The notes beneath the pieces were generated by a model. It saw only the letters and a list, made by a program, of their open reading frames with translations, was not told where the DNA came from and made no database searches. Positions 33,950 to 43,712 of a DNA stretch of 64,000 bases are shown piece after piece. The stretch is from Sphingobium sp. (GTDB lineage: Bacteria > Pseudomonadota > Alphaproteobacteria > Sphingomonadales > Sphingomonadaceae): the NCBI GenBank assembly GCA_020446425.1, contig JAGRES010000008.1, positions 217,897-281,896 on the forward strand, read 5' to 3'. Within the stretch, counting starts at the first letter, position 1. Every line of letters starts with the position of its first letter. The translations under genes and the position numbers were made by a program.

Positions 33950-35746
33950 ATGGCCATGGAAGTCGATCATAGCGGGCTGCGCGACGCACTAGTCATTTTA
34001 GGAGCGACGGGCCTCATCATCCCAATTTTTGCCCGCTTCCGCATCAGCCCTGTGATCGGGTTTATATTGGTGGGCGCGCTTGTTGGCCCCTTCGGCCTCG
34101 GCAGCATGATTGAGCGATACCCTTGGCTCGTTCATATCACCATATCAAATACCGAGGCCATCGCTCCCTTCGCAGAGCTGGGCATCATATTATTGCTGTT
34201 CTCAATCGGGCTCGAACTCAGTTTCAAGCGTCTATGGTCGATGCGCAGGCTGGTGTTCGGCGTAGGCGCGCTGGAGCTGCTGGGCTCAGGGTCGCTGATC
34301 GCGTTCGCACTATATCTGATGGGTACGGAGCCCGCCCCAGCTTTTGGCCTTGGCCTGGCCCTTGCCCTGTCGTCTACCGCACTCGTACTGTCGATGGTGG
34401 GAACACAGTCGCAAGTCGGGCGCGCAGCATTCTCAATGCTGCTGTTCGAGGATCTGGCTATTGTCCCGATCATCTTCCTGCTGGGCGCGATTGCACCCGT
34501 CGCCAGCGATGACGGCTTATCGGGCCTGATGCAGACATTGGTGGGCGGTGGCGTTGTCGTCATCGTGATGCTGATCGCCGGTCCGTTCATTTTACCGCGT
34601 ATCTTTGCGCAGGCCGCCCGCACCAAAAGCCCCGAAGTGTTCCTCGCCGCCAGTCTGCTGGTGGTGATTGCCGCCAGTCTGGCGACCGCTATAGTCGGAC
34701 TATCCCCCATCGTTGGCGCTTTGCTCGCAGGCCTGTTGATTGCCGAAACCGATTATCACGGCGAAGTGGAAGTAATAACCGCACCGTTCAAGGGGCTGGC
34801 GCTGGGTGTGTTCCTGCTGACCGTCGGCATGAGCCTCGATATTGATCTCATCATCCGGCAATGGTCGCAATTGCTGGGCGCGATTATGGGCGTCGTCGTC
34901 ATCAAGACAGTGGTCACGGCCATATTGCTACGCCTCTACGGCGCGCGGCGTGGCGTATCGGCAGAAGTCAGCGTGTTGATGGCCAGCCCATCGGAAACCA
35001 CCCTCATCGTCTTGTCCGCGGCATCCGCCGCCTATCTGATTGATGCAGAAACTGCTGCATTCTGGCAGATTGCAACCGCCATCGGGCTCACCCTAACCCC
35101 GCTTCTGGCACGGATAGGCCATGATATTGCCCGCCGCATCGAACTCTCATCCAATGAGGCGGACAGCATGATCGCCGACCATGAGACCATCGCGGCCCAT
35201 ACTGTCGTCATTGGTTTCGGGCGTGTCGGGAAAATGGTGTGTGACCTGCTGCGAAGCCATAATCAGCCCTTCGTCGCCGTCGAATCGGACCCGGACGTCG
35301 TCGCCTATGGCCGGCGAGCAGGCTATCCGCTGATATTCGGCGACGTCACCCGCCCTGAGATGTTGGACCGGCTGCGGCTGGGCCACGCCAGAGCCTTGAT
35401 ATTGACCATGGACGAGCCGGTACTGTCCGTCGCCATAACCAAGCGCGTGCGCAACTGGGTCGCCGACCTGCCCATAATCGTACGCGCCCGCGATACCGAC
35501 CATGCCAGTGAGCTTTATAAAGCCGGAGCGACCGAAGCGGTGCCGGAAACGCTGGAAAGCTCGTTGCAGCTGGCGGAAACGGCACTGGTTGAACTGGGTG
35601 TCGCCATGGGGCCGGTTATCGCGTCAATCCATCAGAAACGCGAAGACCTGCGCGAGACGATCAAGGAACGGGCGGGTATGGAAATCGCGCCGAAATTGCG
35701 CCATCTGCGTTCGGATGAAACGGCAGCAACGGTTAGCGCCGACTGA
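33950..35746 (+). CDS. CPA2-family monovalent cation:proton antiporter (KefB-like)
   Basis: A 598-aa inner-membrane antiporter exchanging K+ or Na+ for protons. About 12-13 hydrophobic segments span residues 8-395, with PFAELGIILLLFSIGLELS and LLFEDLAIVPIIFLLG typical of Kef transporters. A cytosolic TrkA-N (RCK) domain from about 415 contains the nucleotide-binding GFGRVGKMVCDLL and GDVTRPEMLDRL. The conserved E-D in LLFED is in place. The next gene starts in its stop (TGATG), so they are coupled. Ion specificity is not resolvable. Confidence 0.9.
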   Translation: MAMEVDHSGLRDALVILGATGLIIPIFARFRISPVIGFILVGALVGPFGLGSMIERYPWLVHITISNTEAIAPFAELGIILLLFSIGLELSFKRLWSMRRLVFGVGALELLGSGSLIAFALYLMGTEPAPAFGLGLALALSSTALVLSMVGTQSQVGRAAFSMLLFEDLAIVPIIFLLGAIAPVASDDGLSGLMQTLVGGGVVVIVMLIAGPFILPRIFAQAARTKSPEVFLAASLLVVIAASLATAIVGLSPIVGALLAGLLIAETDYHGEVEVITAPFKGLALGVFLLTVGMSLDIDLIIRQWSQLLGAIMGVVVIKTVVTAILLRLYGARRGVSAEVSVLMASPSETTLIVLSAASAAYLIDAETAAFWQIATAIGLTLTPLLARIGHDIARRIELSSNEADSMIADHETIAAHTVVIGFGRVGKMVCDLLRSHNQPFVAVESDPDVVAYGRRAGYPLIFGDVTRPEMLDRLRLGHARALILTMDEPVLSVAITKRVRNWVADLPIIVRARDTDHASELYKAGATEAVPETLESSLQLAETALVELGVAMGPVIASIHQKREDLRETIKERAGMEIAPKLRHLRSDETAATVSAD

Positions 35747-36750
35747 TGCATTTCTTTTCCGATAATGCCGCTTCCGTCTGCCCGGAGGTGATGGCCGCGC
35801 TGGACCGTGTGAACAGTGCAGACATCAGTTATGATGCAGACGCCGCTAGCCAAAGCATGGACGCCGCATTTTCGGAGCTGTTCGAAACCGACGTTACTGT
35901 GCTCTGGGTAACGACGGGCACGGCTGCCAATGGCCTCGCGCTGGCAGCGCTTTGCCCGCCGCACGGCGCAATCATCTGCCACCGCGATGCGCATGTGCAG
36001 AATGACGAATGCGGTGCCCCCGAATTATACACCCACGGTGCAAAGCTGCTTCTGGTAGATGGGCCGGGCGGTAAGTTCACTCCAAATGCCCTGAACGGAT
36101 GTCTTGGTGCTGTTCGAAATGACGTACATAGAGCGCAGCCGCATGCGATATCCATCACCAACGCCACTGAATATGGCTGCGTCTATACGCCTGCTGAAGT
36201 GGCCGCGCTCGGCGCGATTGCGCATGAACGTGGGCTGGGTTTCCATATGGACGGTGCGCGCTTCGCTAATGCCGTCGCCCATCTTGGCTGCGCGCCCGCC
36301 GAGCTGACCTGGAAAGCAGGCGTCGACATCCTCAGCTTCGGTTTCGTCAAAAATGGCGGTATGTCAGCCGAAGCACTTGTCTTTTTCAGACCCGATCTCG
36401 TGGAAGCCAGCCGCTATCGCCGCAAGCGCGCAGGCCATCTGCTCTCAAAAGGGCGGTACAGCGCCGCGCAAATATTGGCGATGCTGAAAGACGATCTCTG
36501 GCTGAGACATGCGCGCGCCGCCAATGAGGGTGCACAGCATATAGCCCAAGCTGCTGGTCAGCGATTGGTGCATCCGGTCGAAGCCAATGAAGTTTTCGTG
36601 AAACTCAGCGCTGAAGAGACCGCATCCCTGCGTGCCCAGGGCTTTGGCTTTTACGATTGGGGCGAAGGTCAGGCGCGCTTCGTAATATCCTATGATCAGT
36701 CCCACAGTGACATCGAGGCTCTGTCAGCCGCGCTTGACGAACTGAAGTAA
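35746..36750 (+). CDS. ltaE: Low-specificity L-threonine aldolase / beta-eliminating lyase
   Basis: This 334-aa PLP enzyme of aspartate-aminotransferase fold type I cleaves threonine or allo-threonine to glycine and acetaldehyde. It shows FFSDNAASVCPEV, TGTAANGLALAAL, HMDGARFANAVAHLG (Asp binding the PLP ring) and the Schiff-base Lys in SFGFVKNGG. The first base of its ATG is the last base of the antiporter stop codon. It converges on folB with a 10-bp gap. Confidence 0.88.
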   Translation: MHFFSDNAASVCPEVMAALDRVNSADISYDADAASQSMDAAFSELFETDVTVLWVTTGTAANGLALAALCPPHGAIICHRDAHVQNDECGAPELYTHGAKLLLVDGPGGKFTPNALNGCLGAVRNDVHRAQPHAISITNATEYGCVYTPAEVAALGAIAHERGLGFHMDGARFANAVAHLGCAPAELTWKAGVDILSFGFVKNGGMSAEALVFFRPDLVEASRYRRKRAGHLLSKGRYSAAQILAMLKDDLWLRHARAANEGAQHIAQAAGQRLVHPVEANEVFVKLSAEETASLRAQGFGFYDWGEGQARFVISYDQSHSDIEALSAALDELK

Positions 36751-36760
36751 ACAGCTCGGA

Positions 36761-37153
36761 TCAGCGCCGCCACCGCGCCATCGTGATCCCGATTGCCTCC
36801 CCCCGCTCGGACAGGGCCAGCTTGACGATCTTCACCTTCACATGCCGGACCTTGTCGTCCTGCAGGAACACCGTTTCGATAATATGGTCGGCCACCGCCT
36901 CGATCAGCTTGAAATGCTGATCCTTAGGCAAGGCATCGGTCGCCGCATGTTTGAGATCCATATAGTTTTTGGACGATGACAGCGGCGTATCGGGTGCATA
37001 ATGCTCTTCATGCCGGAGCAGCGCCTGTACGGAAATCTTGAGCGGCTGGGGAAGATGCGTTTCTTCTGAATATATACCTGTCAGGACATCGACATGCAGG
37101 TCATCGACCTCCAGAACCAGAAAATCCTCATTCCGCTCTGCATTCATCGCCAT
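36761..37153 (-). CDS. folB: Dihydroneopterin aldolase
   Basis: A 130-aa T-fold protein of the FolB family, which splits dihydroneopterin in folate synthesis. It shows LEVDDLHVDVLTGIYSEET, a conserved SSSKNYMDL region in place of the usual D-Y-x-x-L motif, the Glu in HFKLIEAVADHI and the C-terminal VKIVKLAL. It is short but complete for the family. It stands alone, divergent from the GNAT gene. Confidence 0.85.
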   Translation of the reverse strand: MAMNAERNEDFLVLEVDDLHVDVLTGIYSEETHLPQPLKISVQALLRHEEHYAPDTPLSSSKNYMDLKHAATDALPKDQHFKLIEAVADHIIETVFLQDDKVRHVKVKIVKLALSERGEAIGITMARWRR

Positions 37154-37250
37154 ATATTTCTCTGTTCAGGACGGAAAGACCGCCGATTTTCCTTTTCATT
37201 TGGCGTGATGCCGTTACATCGCGCCGCGTCGGGGGCGCTCATGCCCTCTT

Positions 37251-37787
37251 ATGGACCGAAGTACAAGCGTGACGATTTCTCTCTTCCATCTCATGTCTCT
37301 TGAAAATCACGAGATCGAAGCGGTGCTGGACGCCGCATTCGGACCGGACCGGCACAGGCGCACGGCCTACGCCATCCGCAAGGGCATGTTGTGGCTTCCC
37401 GAATACAGCTATGCCGCAAGAGATGATGCGGGCAATGTGCTGGGAGTCTTGCAGAGCTGGCCGGTCGAATTGCGCAGCGATGACGGTACCGCAACACCAT
37501 TGATCATGGTCGGCCCGGTCGCAGTAGTCCCCAGCGACCAGAAAAACGGTATTGGCAAGGCGATGATGGATCGGCTGGTGGCCGATACCGACTTGTCGGC
37601 GAAAGCGCATCTGATGATGATCGGCGACCCGGAATATTATGGGCGCTTCTGGCGCTTTCTGGCCGATGATACATCCGGATGGCGCGCACCCGGCCCGGTC
37701 GACCCGCGCCGTTTGCTGATGCGGCAGGTACCGGGTATCGAGCCCCTACCCCGGCTTAGCGGTATGCTGGCGCCACGCTCGGCCTGA
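37251..37787 (+). CDS. GNAT-family N-acetyltransferase
   Basis: A 178-aa acetyl-CoA-dependent transferase of the GNAT fold. It shows AFGPDRHRRTAYAIRKG near the N-terminus and the acetyl-CoA motif as MVGPVAVVPSDQKNGIGKAM, where the R/Q-x2-G-x-G/A loop reads Q-K-N-G-I-G. LMMIGDPEYYGRFW follows, as in the YhbS-like subgroup. Its acceptor is unknown. It converges on secA with a 6-bp gap. Confidence 0.85.
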   Translation: MDRSTSVTISLFHLMSLENHEIEAVLDAAFGPDRHRRTAYAIRKGMLWLPEYSYAARDDAGNVLGVLQSWPVELRSDDGTATPLIMVGPVAVVPSDQKNGIGKAMMDRLVADTDLSAKAHLMMIGDPEYYGRFWRFLADDTSGWRAPGPVDPRRLLMRQVPGIEPLPRLSGMLAPRSA

Positions 37788-37793
37788 ACTGAA

Positions 37794-40505
37794 TTAAGCC
37801 AGCGCGCCGTGGCAATGCTTGTAACGCTTGCCGGAACCGCATGGGCATTCCGCATTCCGGCTGATCCCCATACCCGCATAAGGGTCGGATGAACCGCTAC
37901 CCGCGGCAATGCCGGGAATGCGCGTGGTCACAAAGCCGTTTTCATCCGTACCCGGGGCATCCTCTGCCGAGTAGTTGGTGATGAAATCCGGTAAGGTCGG
38001 CAGTTCGGGGGCTTCCGGTGCCTCCTGCATCTGGAACTGAACCCGCGCAATCGTCTGCGTCACATCGTCGCGGATATTGGCGAGCATACGTTCAAACAGC
38101 GCAAAGGCTTCCGCCTTATATTCGTTGATCGGCGTTTTCTGGGCATAGGCGCGCAGGTGCACCACCTGACGCAGCGCATCGAGCGTCGCCAGATGCTCTT
38201 TCCAGTGATGGTCGAGATTTTGCAGCAAGATGCTCTTTTCGATGCCATGCCAGTCATCAGCTTCGATCTGGCCGGTCTTCTCTTCAACCGCCTGATCGAC
38301 CAGCCCGACAAGGCGCTCTTCCAGCATTTCGGGATCGACAGCATCTTCTTGAAGCCATGCGTCGATATCCGGCTCCATGTTGAGCACTTCGCGCACGCGC
38401 TCTTTCAGGCCCTCAACATCCCATTGCTCCGGATAGGTGCCCGGCGGGCAGAACGCGCCGACAATGTCATTCACAGTCTCGTGGCGCATGTCGACAACAA
38501 CGTCGTTGACGGTATCCGCGTCCATGATGTCGCCGCGCTGTTCGTATATGACCTTGCGCTGGTCATTCATCACGTCGTCATATTCGACGACCTGCTTACG
38601 GATATCATAGTTACGCGCCTCGACCTTGCGCTGCGCGGTCTCAATGGCCTTCGACATCCATTTCGATGGCGGCAGCGCCTCGCCGTCTTCGAGGCTGGAG
38701 CGCATCATGCGGGCGAACAGTGTTTCCGGCCCGAATATACGCATCAGGTCATCGTCGAGACTGAGGTAGAAGCGTGACAGGCCCGGATCGCCCTGACGCC
38801 CGGAGCGGCCGCGCAGCTGATTGTCGATGCGGCGGCTTTCATGGCGCTCGGTGCCTAAAACGAAGAGCCCGCCCGCAGTCTTCACCTGCTCGCGCTCTGC
38901 GGCGATTTCGGCCTTGATGCGCTCGATGGCGGCGTCCTTTTCAGAGCCTTCCTCCATCTCCTTGAGCTCATCCTCGATGCGGAAATCAAGATTGCCGCCC
39001 AATTGGATGTCGGTGCCACGGCCCGCCATGTTGGTGGCGATGGTCACAGCGCCGATGCGCCCTGCCTGCGCCACGATATGCGCTTCCTGCTCGTGGAAAC
39101 GCGCATTGAGCACGGCATGCTTCACGCCTTCCTCGTTGAGAAATTGCGAGAGCATTTCCGATTTCTCAATGCTGACGGTGCCGACCAGCACCGGCTGGCC
39201 CTTGGCCTGATGCTCCTTGATGGTGCGCGCGATGCCCCGGAACTTGTCCTCCATATTCTTGTAGAACAGGTCCTCGTCGTCCTGCCGCTGTATCGGCAGG
39301 TTGGTGGGGATCGTCACCACGTTCATCTTGTAGATTTCAAAGAATTCGGTGGCCTCGGTCGCTGCTGTACCCGTCATGCCGCCCAGTTTCGGGTACATGC
39401 GGAAATAATTCTGGAACGTGATCGACGCGAGAGTCTGGTTTTCCGGCTCGATGTTCACGCCTTCCTTAGCCTCGACCGCCTGATGCAGGCCATCGGACCA
39501 GCGGCGGCCATCCATCATGCGGCCCGTGAATTCGTCGATGATGACGACTTTGTTGTCTTTGACGATATAATCAATGTCGCGCTTGAACATCTTGTTGGCG
39601 CGCAGCGACTGGTTCACATGGTGCACGACCTGCGTGTTCTCGAAGTCATAGAGGTTACTGCCCTGCAATAGCCCGGCTGTCTCCAGTAAACGCTCGATAT
39701 TCTCTGTGCCGTCCTCGGTCAGCGTGATGTTGCGGGTTTTTTCGTCTTTTTCGTAATCATCCTCGCCGAGCTGCTTCACCAACGTATCGACGGACATATA
39801 CATCTCCGACTTGTCGTCGGTTGGCCCCGAAATGATGAGCGGAGTGCGCGCCTCGTCGATCAGGATCGAGTCCACTTCGTCGACAATCGCGAAATTGAAC
39901 GGCCGCTGGACCATCTGGCTGCGGTCATATTTCATATTGTCGCGCAGATAATCGAAACCCAGCTCATTGTTGGTTGCATAGGTAACGTCGGCTTCATAGG
40001 CCGCCCGGCGTTCCTGCTCGTTGATACCGGGCACGATCACGCCGGTCGTCAAACCAAGGAAGCGATATACCTGCCCCATCCATTCGCAGTCACGACGGGC
40101 GAGATAGTCGTTGACGGTGACGACATGGACGCCCTTGCCTTCCAGCGCGTTCAGATAGGTAGCGAGCGTCGCCACCAGGGTCTTGCCCTCACCCGTGCGC
40201 ATCTCGGCTATTTCGCCGCGATGAAGCACAATGCCGCCAATCATCTGCACGTCGTAATGGCGCTGACCCAGCGTGCGCTTGGCCGCTTCACGAACCGTGG
40301 CAAATGCTTCGGGCAGTAAGTTGTCGAGCGTTTCACCACCTTCGAGGCGCTCGCGAAACTTGCGGGTCTGATCACGCAGGTCCTCATCGCTCAGCGCCGA
40401 TATCGTATCTTCAAAGCCGTTGATCTGGGTAACGATCTTGCCCAGAGACTTCACATAGCGTTCGTTGGAGGAACCAAAGAGTGATTTGGCAAGGCTGCCG
40501 AACAT
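37794..40505 (-). CDS. secA: Preprotein translocase ATPase SecA
   Basis: This 903-aa motor drives protein export through SecYEG. NBD1 has [20 protein letters not shown] (Walker A), [20 protein letters not shown] (Walker B) and the preprotein-binding segment. NBD2 has [13 protein letters not shown] and [11 protein letters not shown]. The C-terminal zinc-binding SEC-C motif [14 protein letters not shown] is intact. ATG at 40505 opens [19 protein letters not shown]. It is divergent from argJ across about 140 bp. Confidence 0.97.
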   Translation of the reverse strand: MFGSLAKSLFGSSNERYVKSLGKIVTQINGFEDTISALSDEDLRDQTRKFRERLEGGETLDNLLPEAFATVREAAKRTLGQRHYDVQMIGGIVLHRGEIAEMRTGEGKTLVATLATYLNALEGKGVHVVTVNDYLARRDCEWMGQVYRFLGLTTGVIVPGINEQERRAAYEADVTYATNNELGFDYLRDNMKYDRSQMVQRPFNFAIVDEVDSILIDEARTPLIISGPTDDKSEMYMSVDTLVKQLGEDDYEKDEKTRNITLTEDGTENIERLLETAGLLQGSNLYDFENTQVVHHVNQSLRANKMFKRDIDYIVKDNKVVIIDEFTGRMMDGRRWSDGLHQAVEAKEGVNIEPENQTLASITFQNYFRMYPKLGGMTGTAATEATEFFEIYKMNVVTIPTNLPIQRQDDEDLFYKNMEDKFRGIARTIKEHQAKGQPVLVGTVSIEKSEMLSQFLNEEGVKHAVLNARFHEQEAHIVAQAGRIGAVTIATNMAGRGTDIQLGGNLDFRIEDELKEMEEGSEKDAAIERIKAEIAAEREQVKTAGGLFVLGTERHESRRIDNQLRGRSGRQGDPGLSRFYLSLDDDLMRIFGPETLFARMMRSSLEDGEALPPSKWMSKAIETAQRKVEARNYDIRKQVVEYDDVMNDQRKVIYEQRGDIMDADTVNDVVVDMRHETVNDIVGAFCPPGTYPEQWDVEGLKERVREVLNMEPDIDAWLQEDAVDPEMLEERLVGLVDQAVEEKTGQIEADDWHGIEKSILLQNLDHHWKEHLATLDALRQVVHLRAYAQKTPINEYKAEAFALFERMLANIRDDVTQTIARVQFQMQEAPEAPELPTLPDFITNYSAEDAPGTDENGFVTTRIPGIAAGSGSSDPYAGMGISRNAECPCGSGKRYKHCHGALA

Positions 40506-40594
40506 GCACTTTTCCTGACTAATTCGCGCGCAAGGACCATCGTGAGGCCCATCGAAAGAAACACCGCCGCGATGTAGGGATCGCCCTGCACGAA

Positions 40595-40617
40595 GTCAAT
40601 TGATGGCGGCAATTGAC
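40595..40617. repeat. Perfect 8-bp inverted repeat upstream of argJ
   Basis: GTCAATTG (40595-40602) and CAATTGAC (40610-40617) are separated by seven bases and end 31 bp before the argJ start. It may be a regulator site or a hairpin in the 5' leader; nothing else identifies it. Confidence 0.45.
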
Positions 40618-40648
40618 GCCTCCATGAAATGCGTTAATGCGCGCATTT

Positions 40649-41872
40649 ATGGAACGTTCCCCGCTTGCCCCCGCCGCCTTTCCGGATCTGCCCGCAATTG
40701 AGGGGGTTACGCTGCGCGTCGCGCGGGCGCGCTATAAGGAATGGGACAGGTGCGATCTCACCTATGCCGAGCTGGCCGAGGGCACTGCTGTGGCGGGTGT
40801 CACGACGAAGAATCTTTGCTGCTCCAGCGAGGTCGAACTGTGCCGGGAAGGTGTGTCAGGCGGTCGGGCGCGGGCTTTGATTGTCAATGCGGGCAACAGC
40901 AACGCCTTTACCGGCTATCGCGGGCGCGAGGCTGTCGAGCAGATCATGGGTCAGGTAGCCGCGCATCTCTCCTGCCCCGCCAGCGAAATATTTGTCAGTT
41001 CGACCGGCGTGATTGGCGTGCCCTTGCCCAAAGACAAGGCGCGCGACGGCGTCGCGGCCGCGCTCACCGCCGAGCCCTGCTCATGGGAACAGGCCGCCGA
41101 GACAATCATGACGACTGACACCTTCGCCAAGGGCGCGACCGCCAGCGCGATGATGGGCGGGACTAAAGTACAGCTCTCTGGCATTATCAAGGGCAGCGGC
41201 ATGATCGCACCCGACATGGCGACGATGCTGGGTTATATCTTCACCGATGCAGCGATAGAGCCTGCCCTGCTCCAGCACATGCTGAACGAAGCCAATAGCA
41301 AGAGCTATAACTGCATCACGGTCGATGGCGACACCTCAACCAGCGATACAGTGCTCGTATTCGCCACCGGCAAGGCCGGAAACGAGCCGCTTGCCAGCAT
41401 GGACAGCCCAGGCGCGGACGCCTTTCAGGCAGCGCTGACCGATATCTGCACCCAGCTCGCCCAGCTCGTGGTCAAGGATGGCGAAGGTGCGCAGAAATTT
41501 ATCGAAATTTCTGTGACCGGCGCGGTGTCTGATGAAAGTGCAAGGCGTGTGGGGCTCTCCATCGCCAATTCACCGCTGGTCAAAACCGCCATAGCGGGCG
41601 AGGATGCCAATTGGGGCCGCGTCGTCATGGCTGTCGGCAAGGCTGGCGAACCCGCTGACCGCGACAAGCTGGGCATCAGCTTCGGAACGACGCAGGTGGC
41701 CGCCAATGGCTTTCCGGTCGAAGGCTATGACGAAGCGCCTGTCGCTGCGCACCTGAAGGGGCAGAATATCGAGATCGGTGTCGATCTGGGGCTGGAAGAT
41801 GGCCGCGCCACTGTCTGGACCTGCGATTTGACCCACGGCTATATCTCGATCAACGCCGATTACAGAAGCTGA
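40649..41872 (+). CDS. argJ: Bifunctional ornithine acetyltransferase / N-acetylglutamate synthase
   Basis: This 407-aa self-cleaving enzyme recycles the acetyl group in arginine synthesis. Processing is expected before T192 in APDMATMLGYIFTDA, which becomes the nucleophile of the beta chain. Other landmarks are ALIVNAGNSNAFTG, SSTGVIGVPLP, TTDTFAKGA and ANWGRVVMAVGKAG. ATGs at 40637 and 40649 are both in frame; 40649 (MERSPLAPAAFP) gives the usual N-terminus. The next gene begins 6 bp after its stop. Confidence 0.94.
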   Translation: MERSPLAPAAFPDLPAIEGVTLRVARARYKEWDRCDLTYAELAEGTAVAGVTTKNLCCSSEVELCREGVSGGRARALIVNAGNSNAFTGYRGREAVEQIMGQVAAHLSCPASEIFVSSTGVIGVPLPKDKARDGVAAALTAEPCSWEQAAETIMTTDTFAKGATASAMMGGTKVQLSGIIKGSGMIAPDMATMLGYIFTDAAIEPALLQHMLNEANSKSYNCITVDGDTSTSDTVLVFATGKAGNEPLASMDSPGADAFQAALTDICTQLAQLVVKDGEGAQKFIEISVTGAVSDESARRVGLSIANSPLVKTAIAGEDANWGRVVMAVGKAGEPADRDKLGISFGTTQVAANGFPVEGYDEAPVAAHLKGQNIEIGVDLGLEDGRATVWTCDLTHGYISINADYRS

Positions 41873-41878
41873 CGGACC

Positions 41879-42508
41879 TTGGCTCCGGAGGCTGCGCAAC
41901 TCCTGATAGCTTACGCCCTTACGGAGCTGGTCGCCTGCCTCATACCCGGTCCAGCAGTTATGTCCGTGATGGGCATCGCGCTCACCGGATCGTTACGCGG
42001 TATGTTCGGGGCGATCGGCGGTATCATTTTCAGTAATCTCATCTGGTACACGATGGTTGGCCTCGGGCTTGTCGCTCTGGTCAGAACCGCGCCGCTGTTG
42101 TTCGAGATACTGGGCTGGGCGGGCATCGCCTATCTCTTCTGGATGGGCTGGGATACGTGGCGCAGCCATATCTCGCTCGCCGCAAAGGCCGAACGCAGGG
42201 TTACAGGCGCATGGCGCGGGTTCTCCAGCGCAGTCGCCGTACAGCTCTCCAACCCCAAGGCGCTTGTGTTTTTCACGGTATTCTTGCCGCCTTTCATCCA
42301 TATCGACAGGCCGGTTGCGCCCCAGATCGCCATATTGGCGCTGATTGGCTGCGCCATAGAGATCATGGCGCTGGGCACCTATGGCTCATTGGCTTACAGG
42401 CTTGGTAAGCTCGCCCTCTCATCACGAGCCGAAAAATGGATTGCGCATATTTCGGGCGCGATTCTGATAGCCATAGCGGTGGCCATGGCGCTATCGCGGG
42501 CGGCATGA
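41879..42508 (+). CDS. LysE/RhtB-family exporter
   Basis: A 209-aa inner-membrane protein with about six hydrophobic segments and the family N-terminus with PGPAVMSVMGIALTGSLRG. A mid-protein AVQLSNPKALVFF matches the conserved N-P-K of amino-acid exporters. It probably exports an amino acid or homoserine lactone-like compound; the substrate is unknown. It starts with TTG at 41879; no ATG is suitably placed. It overlaps the next gene by ATGA. Confidence 0.85.
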   Translation: MAPEAAQLLIAYALTELVACLIPGPAVMSVMGIALTGSLRGMFGAIGGIIFSNLIWYTMVGLGLVALVRTAPLLFEILGWAGIAYLFWMGWDTWRSHISLAAKAERRVTGAWRGFSSAVAVQLSNPKALVFFTVFLPPFIHIDRPVAPQIAILALIGCAIEIMALGTYGSLAYRLGKLALSSRAEKWIAHISGAILIAIAVAMALSRAA

Positions 42509-43311
42509 CCGATATTTCTCCCTCCCTTGGCCGCGCGGTGGCCGATCTGATGCGGCAGGTTTCCGAAGATGTCATCCTGCCCCGCTATCAGAATCTCGCC
42601 TCGCATGAGGTGATGGAAAAGGCGGCTGATGATCTCGTCACTGTGGCTGACAGGGAAAGCGAAGAGCGCCTGAGCGAAGGGCTGGCCAAATTGCTGCCGG
42701 AGGCGTCCATCATCGGCGAGGAGGCCTGCGCTGCCGACCCGGCACTGCTCGATGGATTGGAAGCCGGCCTGTACTGGATCATCGACCCGATAGACGGTAC
42801 GGGTAATTTCGCGGCAGGGCGGCCTCCGTTCGGCGTCATGATCGCTCTGGCCAATGATGGCGACACGCTTGGCGGCTGGATTTACGATCCGCTGAGCGGG
42901 CGGCTATGCCACGCCGCGCGGGGCATGGGAGCCCATATCGGCGAAGAGCCCGTAACCGCCGTTGAGAGCGGCGCACCGCTGCCTATCGCGGGTATCTCCA
43001 CGCTGTTTCTCGATCCTGCGCAACGCGCTGACCTGACCGGGCGGGCCGAAGGCAAATTGCAAATGGTCGACATACCGCGCTGCGCCGCCGAGCAATATCC
43101 GCGAATCGCACTGGGCGGCAACGATCTGGCGCTGTTCAACCGCACCCTGCCCTGGGATCATGCCGCAGGGGTGTTGTTTCTGAACGAGGCGGGTGGGCGT
43201 GTGGCGCGCTTCGACGGTGCGCCCTATCGTGTCGGAACGGATGAGAAAGGCATGCTGGCCGCTGCCTCGCCCACGATGTGGGACAAGGCGGCGGCTATAT
43301 TATTCGGCTGA
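42505..43311 (+). CDS. Inositol monophosphatase-family phosphatase
   Basis: A 268-aa Mg-dependent, Li-sensitive-type phosphatase. Metal-binding motifs appear in order: IIGEEA (Glu), WIIDPIDGTGNF (D-P-I-D-G-T) and PWDHAAGVLFLNEAGG (W-D-x-A-A-G). Family members dephosphorylate inositol phosphate, histidinol phosphate, fructose bisphosphate or PAP. With no histidine operon here, I leave the substrate open. ATG at 42505 overlaps the exporter stop by 4 bp. Confidence 0.88.
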   Translation: MTDISPSLGRAVADLMRQVSEDVILPRYQNLASHEVMEKAADDLVTVADRESEERLSEGLAKLLPEASIIGEEACAADPALLDGLEAGLYWIIDPIDGTGNFAAGRPPFGVMIALANDGDTLGGWIYDPLSGRLCHAARGMGAHIGEEPVTAVESGAPLPIAGISTLFLDPAQRADLTGRAEGKLQMVDIPRCAAEQYPRIALGGNDLALFNRTLPWDHAAGVLFLNEAGGRVARFDGAPYRVGTDEKGMLAAASPTMWDKAAAILFG

Positions 43312-43319
43312 CAAAATGA

Positions 43320-43640
43320 TCAGAGCTGCTGTTCGATCCACGCTTTCAGCTGGCTTTTGGGAGCAGCACCGACCTTGGTGGCGACCGCCTCACCATTTTT
43401 GAACAGGATCATCGTCGGGATACCGCGCACGCCCAGCTTACCGGGCATATCGGGATTGTCGTCGATGTTATGCTTGGCGATCACGACCTGACCATCCAGC
43501 TCATCGGAAATTTCTTCGAGAGCCGGGCCGATCATCTTGCACGGGCCGCACCATTCCGCCCAGAAATCGACCAATACCGGTACGTCAGAACCCAGAACGT
43601 CGCCCTGAAAGCTGCTGTCGCTGATAGCTTTTGTCGCCAT
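43320..43640 (-). CDS. trxA: Thioredoxin
   Basis: A 106-aa thioredoxin with the active site [10 protein letters not shown] (C31, C34), the cis-Pro loop RGIPTMILF and the end [17 protein letters not shown]. It is the general cytoplasmic disulfide reductant and donor for APS reductase. It lies 72 bp after addA on the same strand, a neighbour relation common in Alphaproteobacteria. Confidence 0.96.
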   Translation of the reverse strand: MATKAISDSSFQGDVLGSDVPVLVDFWAEWCGPCKMIGPALEEISDELDGQVVIAKHNIDDNPDMPGKLGVRGIPTMILFKNGEAVATKVGAAPKSQLKAWIEQQL

Positions 43641-43712
43641 AAGAATCTCCTTGTCTGTCGAATACTATGTAGGATGACGACAGCCGTCACTCAATGCATC
43701 GCGTCACAAAGA

